Shown: positions 53,143 through 61,254 of the stretch, in pieces | Layout of the letters: the number at the start of each line of letters is the position of its first letter | Numbering within the stretch: position 1 is the first letter of the stretch | Source of the DNA: Prevotella ihumii | GTDB taxonomy: Bacteria; Bacteroidota; Bacteroidia; Bacteroidales; Bacteroidaceae | Direction: 5' to 3' | NCBI RefSeq assembly: GCF_900155655.1 | Contig: NZ_LT706987.1 | Span: forward strand, 1,633,714 to 1,697,713 | Length of the DNA: 64,000 nucleotides | Notes under the pieces: model-generated | Seen by the model: the letters and a program-made list of their open reading frames with translations, nothing else | Database searches by the model: none | What the model was told of the DNA's origin: nothing | Translations under genes and position numbers: made by a program

Positions 53143-53300
53143 ATCCCAAATCGGTCGTTAGAATGAGAATGTATTTTGCGATTATTTTGAGCTTTATTTT
53201 GCATATATCAAGGGAGCATAGCGGGCTATGTGAGTGCAGATATAGGTAAAATAAAGCCAAAATAATCCAAAAGACATTCTCATAAGTTTCAAAAATAATT
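53143..53300. repeat. Long-hairpin element, type A, cut by a miniature IS (E11)
   Basis: Left end TATCCCAAATCGGTCGTTAG. The body follows E8 closely up to TTTCAAAAATAATT, where the 231-bp IS4-type miniature element begins. The right inverted repeat is missing, so sequence was lost at the junction. Confidence 0.85.
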
Positions 53301-53531
53301 ATTGCTGTCCGGTAAAACTTTTTGGTGGCTATCTGTGTTAGTAAAAATAGACTTAAACTTATTATTTCTTAGAATTATCGGTTATTATAGGTCTTTTCTT
53401 GTTAAAATAAGTGCATTTTATAATGCTTACAGTTTGAAACTGAAAACCAAGCCCCTGGATGAGTAAAACGGCTGCAATACCGATGGATAAAGAGATACAG
53501 AGCTTTCAGTTTATTTTTACCGGACAGCAAT
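53301..53531. mobile_element. Miniature element with IS4-type ends
   Basis: A 231-bp sequence between ATTGCTGTCCGGTAAAACTT (53301-53320) and the inverse TTTTACCGGACAGCAAT (53515-53531). These are the same ends as the IS4-type element at 54838. It has no transposase and its interior is unlike that element. No target duplication is visible; the left flank is a broken hairpin element and the right flank a broken ATP-grasp gene, so a deletion accompanied or followed insertion. Confidence 0.82.
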
Positions 53532-53826
53532 AAAATGCGAACAATTCTCCCAATAGATTGTCTAAGATAGAGTCGTTTAGAATCTTATCTTCTGACAATT
53601 GTATACGAGTTGGAGTTATCCAACGTCTAAAAAACACGACACTTACCTCTTTTGTGAGGTTTACGCCATTGCAGAATATACATCCGTCCTTATAGACTAT
53701 GGTGTTGCTACCAAATAAAAGGCTCTCACCTGTAAGTATTATGTAGTTAGCCTTGAAACATTCTAGCCAATCAATCACTTCTATATGTGATTGATCCCCT
53801 GCTTCCGTAGTTAGTATTAAAATCAT
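53506..53826 (-). pseudogene. N-terminal fragment of an ATP-grasp peptide maturase
   Basis: Start ATG 53826 (MILILTTEAGDQ...), preferred over an upstream GTG at 53847. About 98 native residues remain; the last eight (YCCPVKIN) are translated from the miniature element's end. VIDWLECF and VVFFRRWITP resemble the N-terminal pre-ATP-grasp domain of graspetide/'grasp-with-spasm' maturases. The ATP-binding part is missing, so it cannot be active. It follows a lipoprotein and a short precursor-like peptide in an overlapping operon. Confidence 0.65.
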
Positions 53827-53846
53827 ATATAGATAGAACAATAGCA

Positions 53847-54446
53847 CTAATACACAAATAGGCTGTCCGGAAGCACTGGTAGACCTAAGTCTTGTCTGAG
53901 ACTGTCAGACAGTGCCTGATCTCTCTTTTGAGGATAGGGCTGTTGTAGCCACTTTCGAAACCCCGAAAAGTATAATGTGCGTTTCTCTTTCATCACATAA
54001 TACTTATCAAGCAAGGTGGCTACAAATTCGGCAGGTAGTCTACCTGCTTCCACCTCTCGCTTCAATAGGTTATAAGTGTGTGGCTCTATCAACCTTTGAG
54101 GATTATGTAGTAAAACTGCGGGCAGAGCTTCCAATAGGTATCTGAAAGAGTCGTTGTACTTTCCCAAATTGTTGATATACCCATAACGCTCGATGACCCA
54201 AATAGCTTTTGAGAAGCAGAGGCTATCCGTGTGAAGATTAAAAGCCCGACTGTTTGCGAAGTAAAGACTGGAGTTGTCTCTAATACCTTGATCTAGTGCT
54301 CTAATCTCAGCTAGTATTATCGCAATACTATCCAATCGTGTGATCTCTGAGTCAAGCTTTCTCTGAGGATTTGAATTGGTCGCAACAGGAGCACACGCTG
54401 TCAGGAGACAAGCGATGACAGTAAATGTAAATTTAATATGCTTCAT
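53847..54446 (-). CDS. Lipoprotein of the peptide-maturation cluster (DUF6624-like)
   Basis: The product is 199 aa with lipobox LLTAC (residues 14-18). The mature part is helical; ALDQGIRDN, VIERYGYINNLGKYND and LLDKYYVMKEKRTLYFSGF resemble DUF6624 proteins. Its ATG overlaps the precursor stop by 4 bp (ATGA), so it is translated with it. Role unknown. Confidence 0.65.
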   Translation of the reverse strand: MKHIKFTFTVIACLLTACAPVATNSNPQRKLDSEITRLDSIAIILAEIRALDQGIRDNSSLYFANSRAFNLHTDSLCFSKAIWVIERYGYINNLGKYNDSFRYLLEALPAVLLHNPQRLIEPHTYNLLKREVEAGRLPAEFVATLLDKYYVMKEKRTLYFSGFRKWLQQPYPQKRDQALSDSLRQDLGLPVLPDSLFVY

Positions 54447-54658
54447 ATAGCCTGTGATAAATCTTTAGGTTGATCAAGCAGAGGCTTGGGGTTAATAGGA
54501 ACCTGTACAACGATAGGCTCAACCTTGCCTATTTGATCCTCGCTTAAGTACTCATTTTCTGTCACGGTAGGGACATCCGACACACCTACTTCAATCATAA
54601 TAGTGATAGAAGTTCCTCCCATCATCTGTAACAGCTTCGACTGTTTTAATTCTTTCAT
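54443..54658 (-). CDS. Putative RiPP precursor peptide
   Basis: The product is 71 aa. The leader-like start MKELKQSKLLQMMGG ends in a double glycine. The remainder is rich in Thr, Glu and Asp (VPTVTENEYLSEDQIG), the residues linked in graspetides, and then in Pro and Val. It is the first gene before a lipoprotein and an ATP-grasp fragment. Identification rests on size, leader form and context. Confidence 0.55.
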   Translation of the reverse strand: MKELKQSKLLQMMGGTSITIMIEVGVSDVPTVTENEYLSEDQIGKVEPIVVQVPINPKPLLDQPKDLSQAI

Positions 54659-54696
54659 AAGCCTTTTTTGTCACGTTGAATTACTATCTTCACCCG

Positions 54697-54728
54697 CAAA
54701 GGTAGACAATTATTTTGGCATATCCAAA
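54697..54728 (-). promoter_or_regulatory. Promoter of the precursor-peptide operon
   Basis: On the minus strand TTTG, 20 nt, then TACCTTTG (54704-54697), about 40 bp before the precursor start codon. Confidence 0.7.
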
Positions 54729-54820
54729 TAATCTCCATGCTTTTCCGCACCCGTACATTCCACCGCAATAGAAATCACAAAAATGAAACCACCAAATCTT
54801 GGGCGAATTTTCTTTTTCAT
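54710..54820 (-). CDS. Possible 36-aa peptide
   Basis: ATG 54820 to TAA 54710 encodes MKKKIRPRFGGFIFVISIAV followed by a 16-residue polar tail with one cysteine. A good ribosome site (AGGAAG) lies just upstream. The tail overlaps the promoter of the precursor operon. It could be another small precursor peptide or a remnant cut off from its promoter by the adjacent IS4-type element. Confidence 0.4.
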   Translation of the reverse strand: MKKKIRPRFGGFIFVISIAVECTGAEKHGDYLDMPK

Positions 54821-54837
54821 CACTTCCTTTCCTTATT

Positions 54838-56280
54838 ATTGCTGTCCGGTAAAACTTTATTAAACAAAATAATTTAGGGCTGACACTTCTCACGAGGTGT
54901 CAGCCCTTTTGGTTATCTTTGTTTTTACTAAAATAAAACATAACCATGAGCAAAGATAGTCATTTTACCGGACAGCCGGTCTATAGTCAAGTATTAAAGT
55001 TACTTGACAAGGAGAAAATTCTTAAAATAAGCCATGAAACCAAAGGAAGCGAGTCTTATGTGAAGCGTTTTGACGGTTACCAACATCTCGTCGTAATGTT
55101 GTTCGGCATACTCAAACACTTTGATTCTCTGCGCGAAGTTGAGATAGGCATGAAGGCGGAGGCTCACAAGCTTGGACACCTCGGAATGAACTATCTGGTT
55201 CGTCGCAGTACGCTTGCAGAAGCCAATATACGCCGCCCGCAGGAATTCTTTGCAAGTGTTTATGCATATCTACTGGAGAAGTATGCGAAGTTTTTAGCGG
55301 ACAGCCGCCCTGCCAAGAGTTATAAGGGGCAGACGCACGAACCTAAAGACTGGGAGAAGCTGCTTTACATGATGGATTCCGCCACAATAACGCTCTTTGA
55401 TAACATACTTAAAGGGGGTGGTCGGCATCCGAAATCAGGCAAGAAGAAAGGTGGCATGAAAGTGCATACGGTTATGAAATATCATGTGGGCGTGCCGATG
55501 GTGGTGCAACTCACATCCACCGCTAAACACGACCATTACCTGCTAAAAGAGGTGCATCTGCCAAAAGATTCCACTTTGGCAATGGATCGTGGTTATGTCG
55601 ACATAGCACAATTCCAACGTCTTACAGAAGAAGGCGTTTGCTACGTGACCAAAATGAAGAAAAACCTTAAGTATGATGTACTTGAGTCCGTTATGTATGT
55701 CAATACAGAGGGGCTTGTGGCACATATTGACCAAAAAGTACGTTTTACAAGAGGGGAACTCATCCATGAGGCACGAAGGGTGGAGATATTTTATGCGAAC
55801 AAGAAACCAGTTGTGCTATTGACCAACAACTTTGACTTTACGGTTGAGGATATTGCTGAAATTTACCGCTTAAGATGGGCTATCGAATCATTATACAAGC
55901 AACTTAAACAGAACTTCCCACTTCATTTCTTCTATGGAGATAGCGTAAACGCCATACAAATACAGACATGGGTTGTTCTGATAGCCAATCTGCTGATAAC
56001 GGTTCTGTCGAGAAGTAGCAATAGGCATTGTGCGTTCTCGCAAGTTGTTACCATGGTACGGCTTATGCTTATGTACTACGTCGATTTTATCGCATTTATG
56101 GAAAATCCCGAAAAAACTTGGAATGATTTCCTTGCAAAGGAGATGCAAAAAGCGCCACCAGAACCTTCGCTTTTCGATTAGGGGGGGGGCTTACTTTTGG
56201 AAAAAAGAAGTCCGAAGCCTAATTTTAATGGGGCTTCGGACAGGGTTATTATGCTCGTTTAAGTTTTACCGGACAGCAAT
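54838..56280 (+). mobile_element. IS4-type insertion sequence
   Basis: The element is 1443 bp with perfect 20-bp ends ATTGCTGTCCGGTAAAACTT (54838-54857, inverse 56261-56280). A hairpin AGGGCTGACAC/GTGTCAGCCCT with T run (54876-54911) near the left end and another near the right end (about 56208-56240) would block incoming transcription. No target duplication is seen. An internal inverse copy of the end (TTTTACCGGACAGCC) lies within the transposase's first codons. Confidence 0.9.
54946..56181 (+). CDS. IS4-family transposase with DUF4372-like N-terminus
   Basis: The product is 411 aa. Residues 1-75 match the DUF4372 type (KRFDGYQHLVVMLFGILKHFDSLREVEIG). The DDE domain has YMMDSATITLFDN (D), LAMDRGYVDIAQF (D) and the Y(2)R(3)E(6)K-type RLRWAIESLYKQLKQNF (E). 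It appears complete. Residues 5-12 (SHFTGQPV) are encoded by an internal copy of the terminal repeat. Confidence 0.93.
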   Translation: MSKDSHFTGQPVYSQVLKLLDKEKILKISHETKGSESYVKRFDGYQHLVVMLFGILKHFDSLREVEIGMKAEAHKLGHLGMNYLVRRSTLAEANIRRPQEFFASVYAYLLEKYAKFLADSRPAKSYKGQTHEPKDWEKLLYMMDSATITLFDNILKGGGRHPKSGKKKGGMKVHTVMKYHVGVPMVVQLTSTAKHDHYLLKEVHLPKDSTLAMDRGYVDIAQFQRLTEEGVCYVTKMKKNLKYDVLESVMYVNTEGLVAHIDQKVRFTRGELIHEARRVEIFYANKKPVVLLTNNFDFTVEDIAEIYRLRWAIESLYKQLKQNFPLHFFYGDSVNAIQIQTWVVLIANLLITVLSRSSNRHCAFSQVVTMVRLMLMYYVDFIAFMENPEKTWNDFLAKEMQKAPPEPSLFD

Positions 56281-56303
56281 AATTCAAAATTTATTGTAAC
56301 GTT

Positions 56304-56384
56304 ATGAGCAAAACAGAAACCGGTGTCTCAGTGGTAAGAGGACAATTCTTAAATACTTTATTCGTAATAACCATTGATTATTAA
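56304..56384 (+). other. Short 26-codon ORF between IS4 element and fimbriae genes
   Basis: ATG 56304 to TAA 56382-56384, starting 24 bp after the IS end. No family is recognised and it may be chance or a remnant of a gene cut by the IS. Confidence 0.2.
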
Positions 56385-56390
56385 ATAAAT

Positions 56391-56600
56391 ATGAAGAAAA
56401 AGAAATTGCAATTAAAACGATTGTATGAGAAACCAGAATGTGGAATGTTGGCTTTATGGGCATCTGTGAGCATCTTGGCGGGAAGCGGTCCTGACTCTAA
56501 TGTCGGTCTCGATGTGGACCCATGGGATGTGCAGGAACCCGAAACCCCTGGCGGAACATCGGAAGAACAAGACGACTTGCCAGATTGGTTGAAACCTTGA
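56391..56600 (+). CDS. Small hypothetical protein upstream of fimbrillin
   Basis: The product is 69 aa. It is very basic at the start (MKKKKLQLKRLYEKPECGML), then hydrophobic (ALWASVSILAGSG), then acidic with Trp and Pro (VDPWDVQEPETPGG...DDLPDWLKP). Short proteins of this make-up precede fimbrillin-like genes in Prevotella. No function known. It lies 51 bp before the fimbrillin gene. Confidence 0.55.
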   Translation: MKKKKLQLKRLYEKPECGMLALWASVSILAGSGPDSNVGLDVDPWDVQEPETPGGTSEEQDDLPDWLKP

Positions 56601-56651
56601 GCCGGAACAGGTACGAAGAACGGATAAATAAACATTAAGGAGAAAACAGCA

Positions 56652-58114
56652 ATGAAAATATTTCTGAACAGACAAAAGCTGATGATGCTTGCTGCGACAG
56701 GCGTCTTGATGCTGACGACATCTTGCTCGCAAGATATAGAAAACCTGGACACTGACGGCATGTCGGGTGAGAATACAAGCAGTGAGGTGAGGCTGCAATT
56801 TGCCACTAGTCCGGTCACACGTGAAACCATGTATGACAAGACAGATGTCATGCCGAATGACTCGAAGTTCAGCGTTTACGGTTATTCGTGTAAGGGGGCT
56901 TCGAACAGATGAGCAACACACCTAACTTCATCGCCAACGGTGAGGCTGCAAAAGACGGCACCGTTACGGTGAACGGAGTGGCTCAGCACTATAAGAAGAC
57001 AGAGCCTTATGTACAGTTGGTAGGCGTGTATCCGTATTTGCAAGGAAACAACAGCCTTGAGAAAACGGGTATTGATAAATACACGTTAACCTACGACCTC
57101 GGCGCTGCCGATGACGCAACGCTGCACAAGGATCTCATGATTGGAAAGACAAACGTGGTAGTCAACGAGCAAGAGCAACAACCGGCAGCCACCATCAAGT
57201 TGCACCATGCCCTCACGGGCATCAACTTCGCCATTGGCGACAAATGTCCCACCGGCTACAAGATTGTGGGCATCGAAATGCAGGGATTGGCTGCCAAAGG
57301 TACTTGCGATGTAACCTTCAGCGGAAATATACCCACTTTCAACTGGACACCTTCTGAAACAAAGGAGTCCATTCGTCTCAAATTCCCAGAGCCTATCATC
57401 ACGACCCAGATAAATAGGACTATCATCACAGGAAAGGATACCAATGGGCAGCGCGACAACCTCACTATCTTCATGGTGCCGCAGCAACTTGGTTCGGATG
57501 CAAAGGCTATTATATGGTTGAAGAAGGATGACGAAACATTTAAAAGAACAAAACCTGTAAATGATACAGACTTTAGATCAGCCGTCAAGAAACTGGACAT
57601 CAATCTCAATGCTGCCAAAGCGTGGAAGCCTGGACAGGCAGTTGTTTACAACATCGACGAAGAACTCAAAGATGCTGATTTACGGTATAGGTTTAGCCTA
57701 AACTCATCAACCAATGAAGCCCAACCTGGCGAAGATGGTCTTTCTACGGCCAAATTTAATTTAAATAGTTATAGATATACATATAATGGTCAGTTGTCCA
57801 AATTTAGAATCGATATTTATGCTGCTTTGCAGACCTTTCAAATCGTCAAATACGCATACGAGGATGAAGCAGGTCCGCATGAAGTCGTCTCGGATATGTT
57901 GCCGGATTGGATTAGGCTGACAGTAACTTCAGTAATTCCCAGACTGAGAGGGACTGGAAAACCAACTTTCAAAATGGAATTAAAGGTAGATCATACCAAT
58001 CCAAATTATCCAGAGGGCATCAAAAAACTATTCATAACCTTCAAGCAGGATGGAAACGAAATGCCTGAGTGTACGGTAGAAATCACCAACTTGCAGCCCA
58101 AGGCAAGCAAATAA
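56652..58114 (+). pseudogene. Fimbrillin-family lipoprotein with a frameshift
   Basis: Two overlapping frames (56652-56912 and 56909-58114) together make a fimbrillin of about 486 aa. The first holds the lipobox LTTSC and the N-terminus EVRLQFATSPVTRE; the second starts inside the N-terminal domain (NTPNFIANGEAAKDG, LHHALTGINFAIG). The break is at a run of five G (56894-56898): one extra G would restore GFEQMSNTPNF. It may be a sequencing error, a phase-variable tract or a true lesion. The product would be a Mfa/FimA-like surface fimbria subunit. Confidence 0.8.
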
Positions 58115-58165
58115 GCCTCGGTTTGGTTGCATGACTCGAAATAATCTGAAGGAAAAGAGCATGTA

Positions 58166-58219
58166 AAAAGAACAGAATCCAGAAAGTTAGACAAAATACT
58201 TTCGGGATTCTGTTCTTTT
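58166..58219 (+). terminator. Terminator after fimbrillin
   Basis: AAAAGAACAGAATCC-AGAAAGT pairs with ACTTTCGGGATTCTGTTCTTTT; T run on the right, A run on the left. Confidence 0.8.
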
Positions 58220-58330
58220 GTTTGTCCTCCTTGTGATTACTTTAATTCATAATGGAAGAAAATAACCATATTATGAAGAAAAACATTATTCCAAACCAGT
58301 CGTTGGAAAAAGCTTCTTGGCATTTTCTAC

Positions 58331-58348
58331 TGACCGATTTTGGTTTAA
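58331..58348. repeat. Degenerate end of a long-hairpin element
   Basis: TGACCGATTTTGGTTTAAG resembles the right end of the family with changes; ACCAGTCGTTGG at about 58296 may be what remains of more. No body could be recognised. Confidence 0.4.
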
Positions 58349-58442
58349 GATGCCTCAGGTCGTAGGTTCGAGATGAGCATAACGTTTCTTTTTTTTATGT
58401 CTTGTGTCTCTAAGGAATAGGTTGCAAAGACAGTGTTTTTCG

Positions 58443-58491
58443 TCGTAATGGAAATTTGGAGCTTTTTCAGCCTACCAAATGTCCATTACGC
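58443..58491. other. Imperfect hairpin upstream of the met promoter
   Basis: CGTAATGGAAATTTGG and CCAAATGTCCATTACG pair at 14 of 16 positions across a 15-nt loop. There is no T run, and its role is unknown. Confidence 0.5.
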
Positions 58492-58563
58492 CGATTTTTA
58501 CGCATTTTATCGGGGATAATTTCTCTCAACGCTACAAATTTCTGCAAAAACTGTTGTTTTTTC

Positions 58564-58593
58564 TTGTTATTCTAAAAAATATCCGTACCTTTG
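58564..58593 (+). promoter_or_regulatory. Promoter of the metY-metX-hom operon
   Basis: TTG (58564-58566), 19 nt, then TACCTTTG (58586-58593). It implies a leader of about 345 nt. Confidence 0.75.
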
Positions 58594-58659
58594 CCTCCGT
58601 TAAGCAATAAGAATATTGAGAAAATTTAGTAAAAATATCGTTTTTTGTTCAACATTCAT

Positions 58660-58740
58660 GATGCGAATGTGCCGGTAGGCACTTGTAGATTCTACAGGTG
58701 ACTGCGTGTCGCCTTGTGCATAAAAGAATGCACTAAAATC
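58660..58740 (+). promoter_or_regulatory. Structured leader with four consecutive hairpins
   Basis: Four stems follow in a row: GTGCC-ggta-GGCAC (58669-58682), TGTAG-att-CTACA (58684-58696), AGGTGAC-tgcgt-GTCGCCT (58696-58714) and GTGCAT-aaaaga-ATGCAC (58716-58733). They lie in the leader of the methionine operon, 200 nt before the start codon. I could not match them to a known SAM or other riboswitch class. The rest of the leader (58741-58944) holds no gene. Confidence 0.6.
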
Positions 58741-58944
58741 CTCCCATATCATTTATTTTTTTTCATTCAATTTTTTCTTCGATTTGGCTCTGACAAGCTT
58801 CTTATTTGGAGTATTTCCCCATAGGTAAGTCTGTCCCATGCTATTTTCCATAGCGCGTACCGACACCATAGGTCATTTTAGAAGAAATCCAAACAATAAA
58901 CTATATGCGACGCAGTCATGCGCCACATCCAATAACGAACCATT

Positions 58945-60237
58945 ATGACAAATAATACAAACAAACTTCATTTTGCCACAAGACAAATCCATGGTGGCTA
59001 TCACATTGATGAAACTTGCGCAAGGGGTATCGCCATCCACCCTACTGCAGCTTTCCATTTCAAGTCGTGCGACACCGCTGCCAACCTTTTCAGCCTGAGT
59101 GAGGCAGGGAACATCTATACCCGATTGAACAATCCCACGAATACCGATTTTGAAAATCGCGTAGCATCCCTTTATGGAGGGGTGGGGGCATTGGCTGTGT
59201 CGTCGGGGATGGCTGCCATTACGGTGATTGTCACATCCTTGGCAAGTAGGGGCGACAACATCGTGGCTTCGCCCTATCTTTATGGCGGAACATACAACTC
59301 GTTTAGAATCACATTGCGAAACCTCGGCATTGAGTGCAGAATAGCCGAAGACGACAGTAACGAATCAATAGAGAAATTGATCGACCGGAATACCAAGTTG
59401 ATTTATCTTGAGAGCATGGGAAACCCAACGTGCGATGTTGTGGATATAGAGGGAATCAGTAAGATTGCCAAGCATTATGACTTACCACTTGTCGTTGACA
59501 ATACCTTTGGCGGATGCGGATATTTGTGCAACCCGTTTGATTGGGGAGCGAATATCGTATTGGAATCGGCAACCAAATGGATAAACGGTCATGGCACGGC
59601 CATTGGTGGAGTGATAGTAGATGGTGGAAACTACAACTGGGGCAACGGCAAGTACCCACAGATAGACGGTCCGTCGGAAGGTTACCACGGATTAAACCTT
59701 TGGGAAGCTTTTGGCCCTTCGGCATTTATTGTCAAGGCGAGGGTAGATGGTTTGCGCGACTTGGGATGTAGTCCCTCCCCCTTCGACACGTATCTTCATC
59801 TCATTGGTTTGGAAACTCTCTCGCTCCGCATTGAGCATCAGGTGGCCGCTACGCGCCGTTTGGCGGAATACTGTCGCACAAGTCCGTTTGTAAAGAAGGT
59901 GAGTTATGTGGGATTTGAAAATCACCGAAGCTATGCCAATGCCCGTAAATATTTCAAGCATGGGGCTTCAGGAGTGCTCAATATTGAGCTGAAAGGCGAT
60001 GTGGAGAGTACGGTGAGGTTTGTTGAGGCTCTACAGCTTTGCGCCAACATGGTGATGATAGGCGATTCCATCACCGTGGTTACCCACCCGGCATCCACCA
60101 CCCATAAGCAGTTGAGCGATGCCGACTTGAAAGCGGCAGGAGTTACTCCTACCTTGCTGAGAATTTCGCTCGGACTAGAAGATGTGGAGGACATTATAAG
60201 CGATTTTGAGCAGGCGTTTAAAAAGACAGAGAAATGA
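58945..60237 (+). CDS. metY: O-acetylhomoserine sulfhydrylase
   Basis: The product is 430 aa, a PLP enzyme of the Cys/Met-metabolism family. YTRLNNPTNTDFENRVASLYGG, SSGMAAI, YLESMGNPTCDV, VVDNTF and the cofactor lysine in ESATKWINGHGTAIGG are clear, and VTHPASTTHKQLSD closes the family signature. Length and NNPTN favour sulfhydrylation of O-acetylhomoserine with sulfide. Its stop overlaps the metX ATG by 4 bp. Codon use is more GC-rich than in the first 45 kb. Confidence 0.93.
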   Translation: MTNNTNKLHFATRQIHGGYHIDETCARGIAIHPTAAFHFKSCDTAANLFSLSEAGNIYTRLNNPTNTDFENRVASLYGGVGALAVSSGMAAITVIVTSLASRGDNIVASPYLYGGTYNSFRITLRNLGIECRIAEDDSNESIEKLIDRNTKLIYLESMGNPTCDVVDIEGISKIAKHYDLPLVVDNTFGGCGYLCNPFDWGANIVLESATKWINGHGTAIGGVIVDGGNYNWGNGKYPQIDGPSEGYHGLNLWEAFGPSAFIVKARVDGLRDLGCSPSPFDTYLHLIGLETLSLRIEHQVAATRRLAEYCRTSPFVKKVSYVGFENHRSYANARKYFKHGASGVLNIELKGDVESTVRFVEALQLCANMVMIGDSITVVTHPASTTHKQLSDADLKAAGVTPTLLRISLGLEDVEDIISDFEQAFKKTEK

Positions 60238-61247
60238 AAGAATATCATTACGAACATCCTTTTGAGCTGGAAAGCGGAGCTTCGCTGCCCGGTCTGACAA
60301 TTGCCTACGACACCTATGGCACGCTGAATGCCAATGCTGACAATGTGGTGTGGGTGTGCCATGCTCTCACTGCCAATTCAGATGTGGCGGACTGGTGGCC
60401 ACACACGGTGGAGAGGGGGCGCTTCCTCGATCCGGAGAAGTATTTCATCGTCTGTGCCAACTTCCTCGGATCGCATTACGGGACTACGGGACCGCTCCAC
60501 ATTAACCCACAGACAGGGAGCCCTTGGTACAACGATTTTCCACCATTCACCATTCGCGACATGGTTCAGGCACACCGCTTGTTGGCGCACCACCTCGGCA
60601 TCAGCCAAGTGGAACTGCTTGTCGGTAGCAGCATCGGGGGATTTCAGTGTATCGAGTGGTGCGTCATTGACCCCACCTTTGCACGCCATACCGCCCTCAT
60701 CGCCACCGCCGAGTGCGTGTCACCGTGGGTGTCGGCCTTCAATGAGTCGCAGCGTATGGCTATCAAGGCAGACAAGACGTTTGGAATGCCCTCGCCCACA
60801 GCAGGTGCAGAAGGATTGGCAGTGGCAAGAAGTATTGCCATGCTCAGCTATAGAGGTGAGGCTGCCTACAACCTCACCCAGACCGACAGCTTTTTCGCCG
60901 GCGAGCTTTTCCGCCGACGCGTACATTCTTACCAACAACACCAGGGAGAAAAGTTGAAAAACCGGTTCAATGCCTATTCATATTTCAGAATAACGCAGGC
61001 AATGGAATCACATCACGTGGGACGAGGTCGTGGTGGAATAGAGAAGGCTCTGGCGACCATTCTGGCAAAATGCCTCGTCGTGGCTATATCGTCCGACATT
61101 CTTTTCCCGCCAGAAAGCCATTCGGTGATGGTGGAAAATATTCCTAACGTTGAGTATAAGGTGATTGACTCTTCCTTCGGACACGATGGCTTCTTGGTGG
61201 AGAGTGACAAGTTAGACCGCATTATCCAATCTTTTCTTAATAAATAG
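60234..61247 (+). CDS. metX: Homoserine O-acetyltransferase
   Basis: The product is 337 aa of the alpha/beta-hydrolase MetX family. The nucleophile serine is in LLVGSSIGGFQCIEW, the aspartate in VVAISSDILFPP and the histidine in SSFGHDGFLVE. TYGTLNANADNVVWVCHALTANSD and GPLHINPQTGSPW are family marks. It supplies O-acetylhomoserine to MetY. Confidence 0.95.
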   Translation: MKEYHYEHPFELESGASLPGLTIAYDTYGTLNANADNVVWVCHALTANSDVADWWPHTVERGRFLDPEKYFIVCANFLGSHYGTTGPLHINPQTGSPWYNDFPPFTIRDMVQAHRLLAHHLGISQVELLVGSSIGGFQCIEWCVIDPTFARHTALIATAECVSPWVSAFNESQRMAIKADKTFGMPSPTAGAEGLAVARSIAMLSYRGEAAYNLTQTDSFFAGELFRRRVHSYQQHQGEKLKNRFNAYSYFRITQAMESHHVGRGRGGIEKALATILAKCLVVAISSDILFPPESHSVMVENIPNVEYKVIDSSFGHDGFLVESDKLDRIIQSFLNK

Positions 61248-61254
61248 AACAATT

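Noticed and set aside
58345..58375. tRNA-like T-arm (GGTCGTAGGTTCGAGATG) as a tRNA gene or attachment site
   Set aside because: Only one side of the T-arm matches; no acceptor stem, anticodon arm or matching downstream copy was found.
58660..58940. SAM-II riboswitch before metY
   Set aside because: SAM-II lies close to the start codon with a compact pseudoknot; the stems here are about 200 nt upstream and the conserved core was not found.
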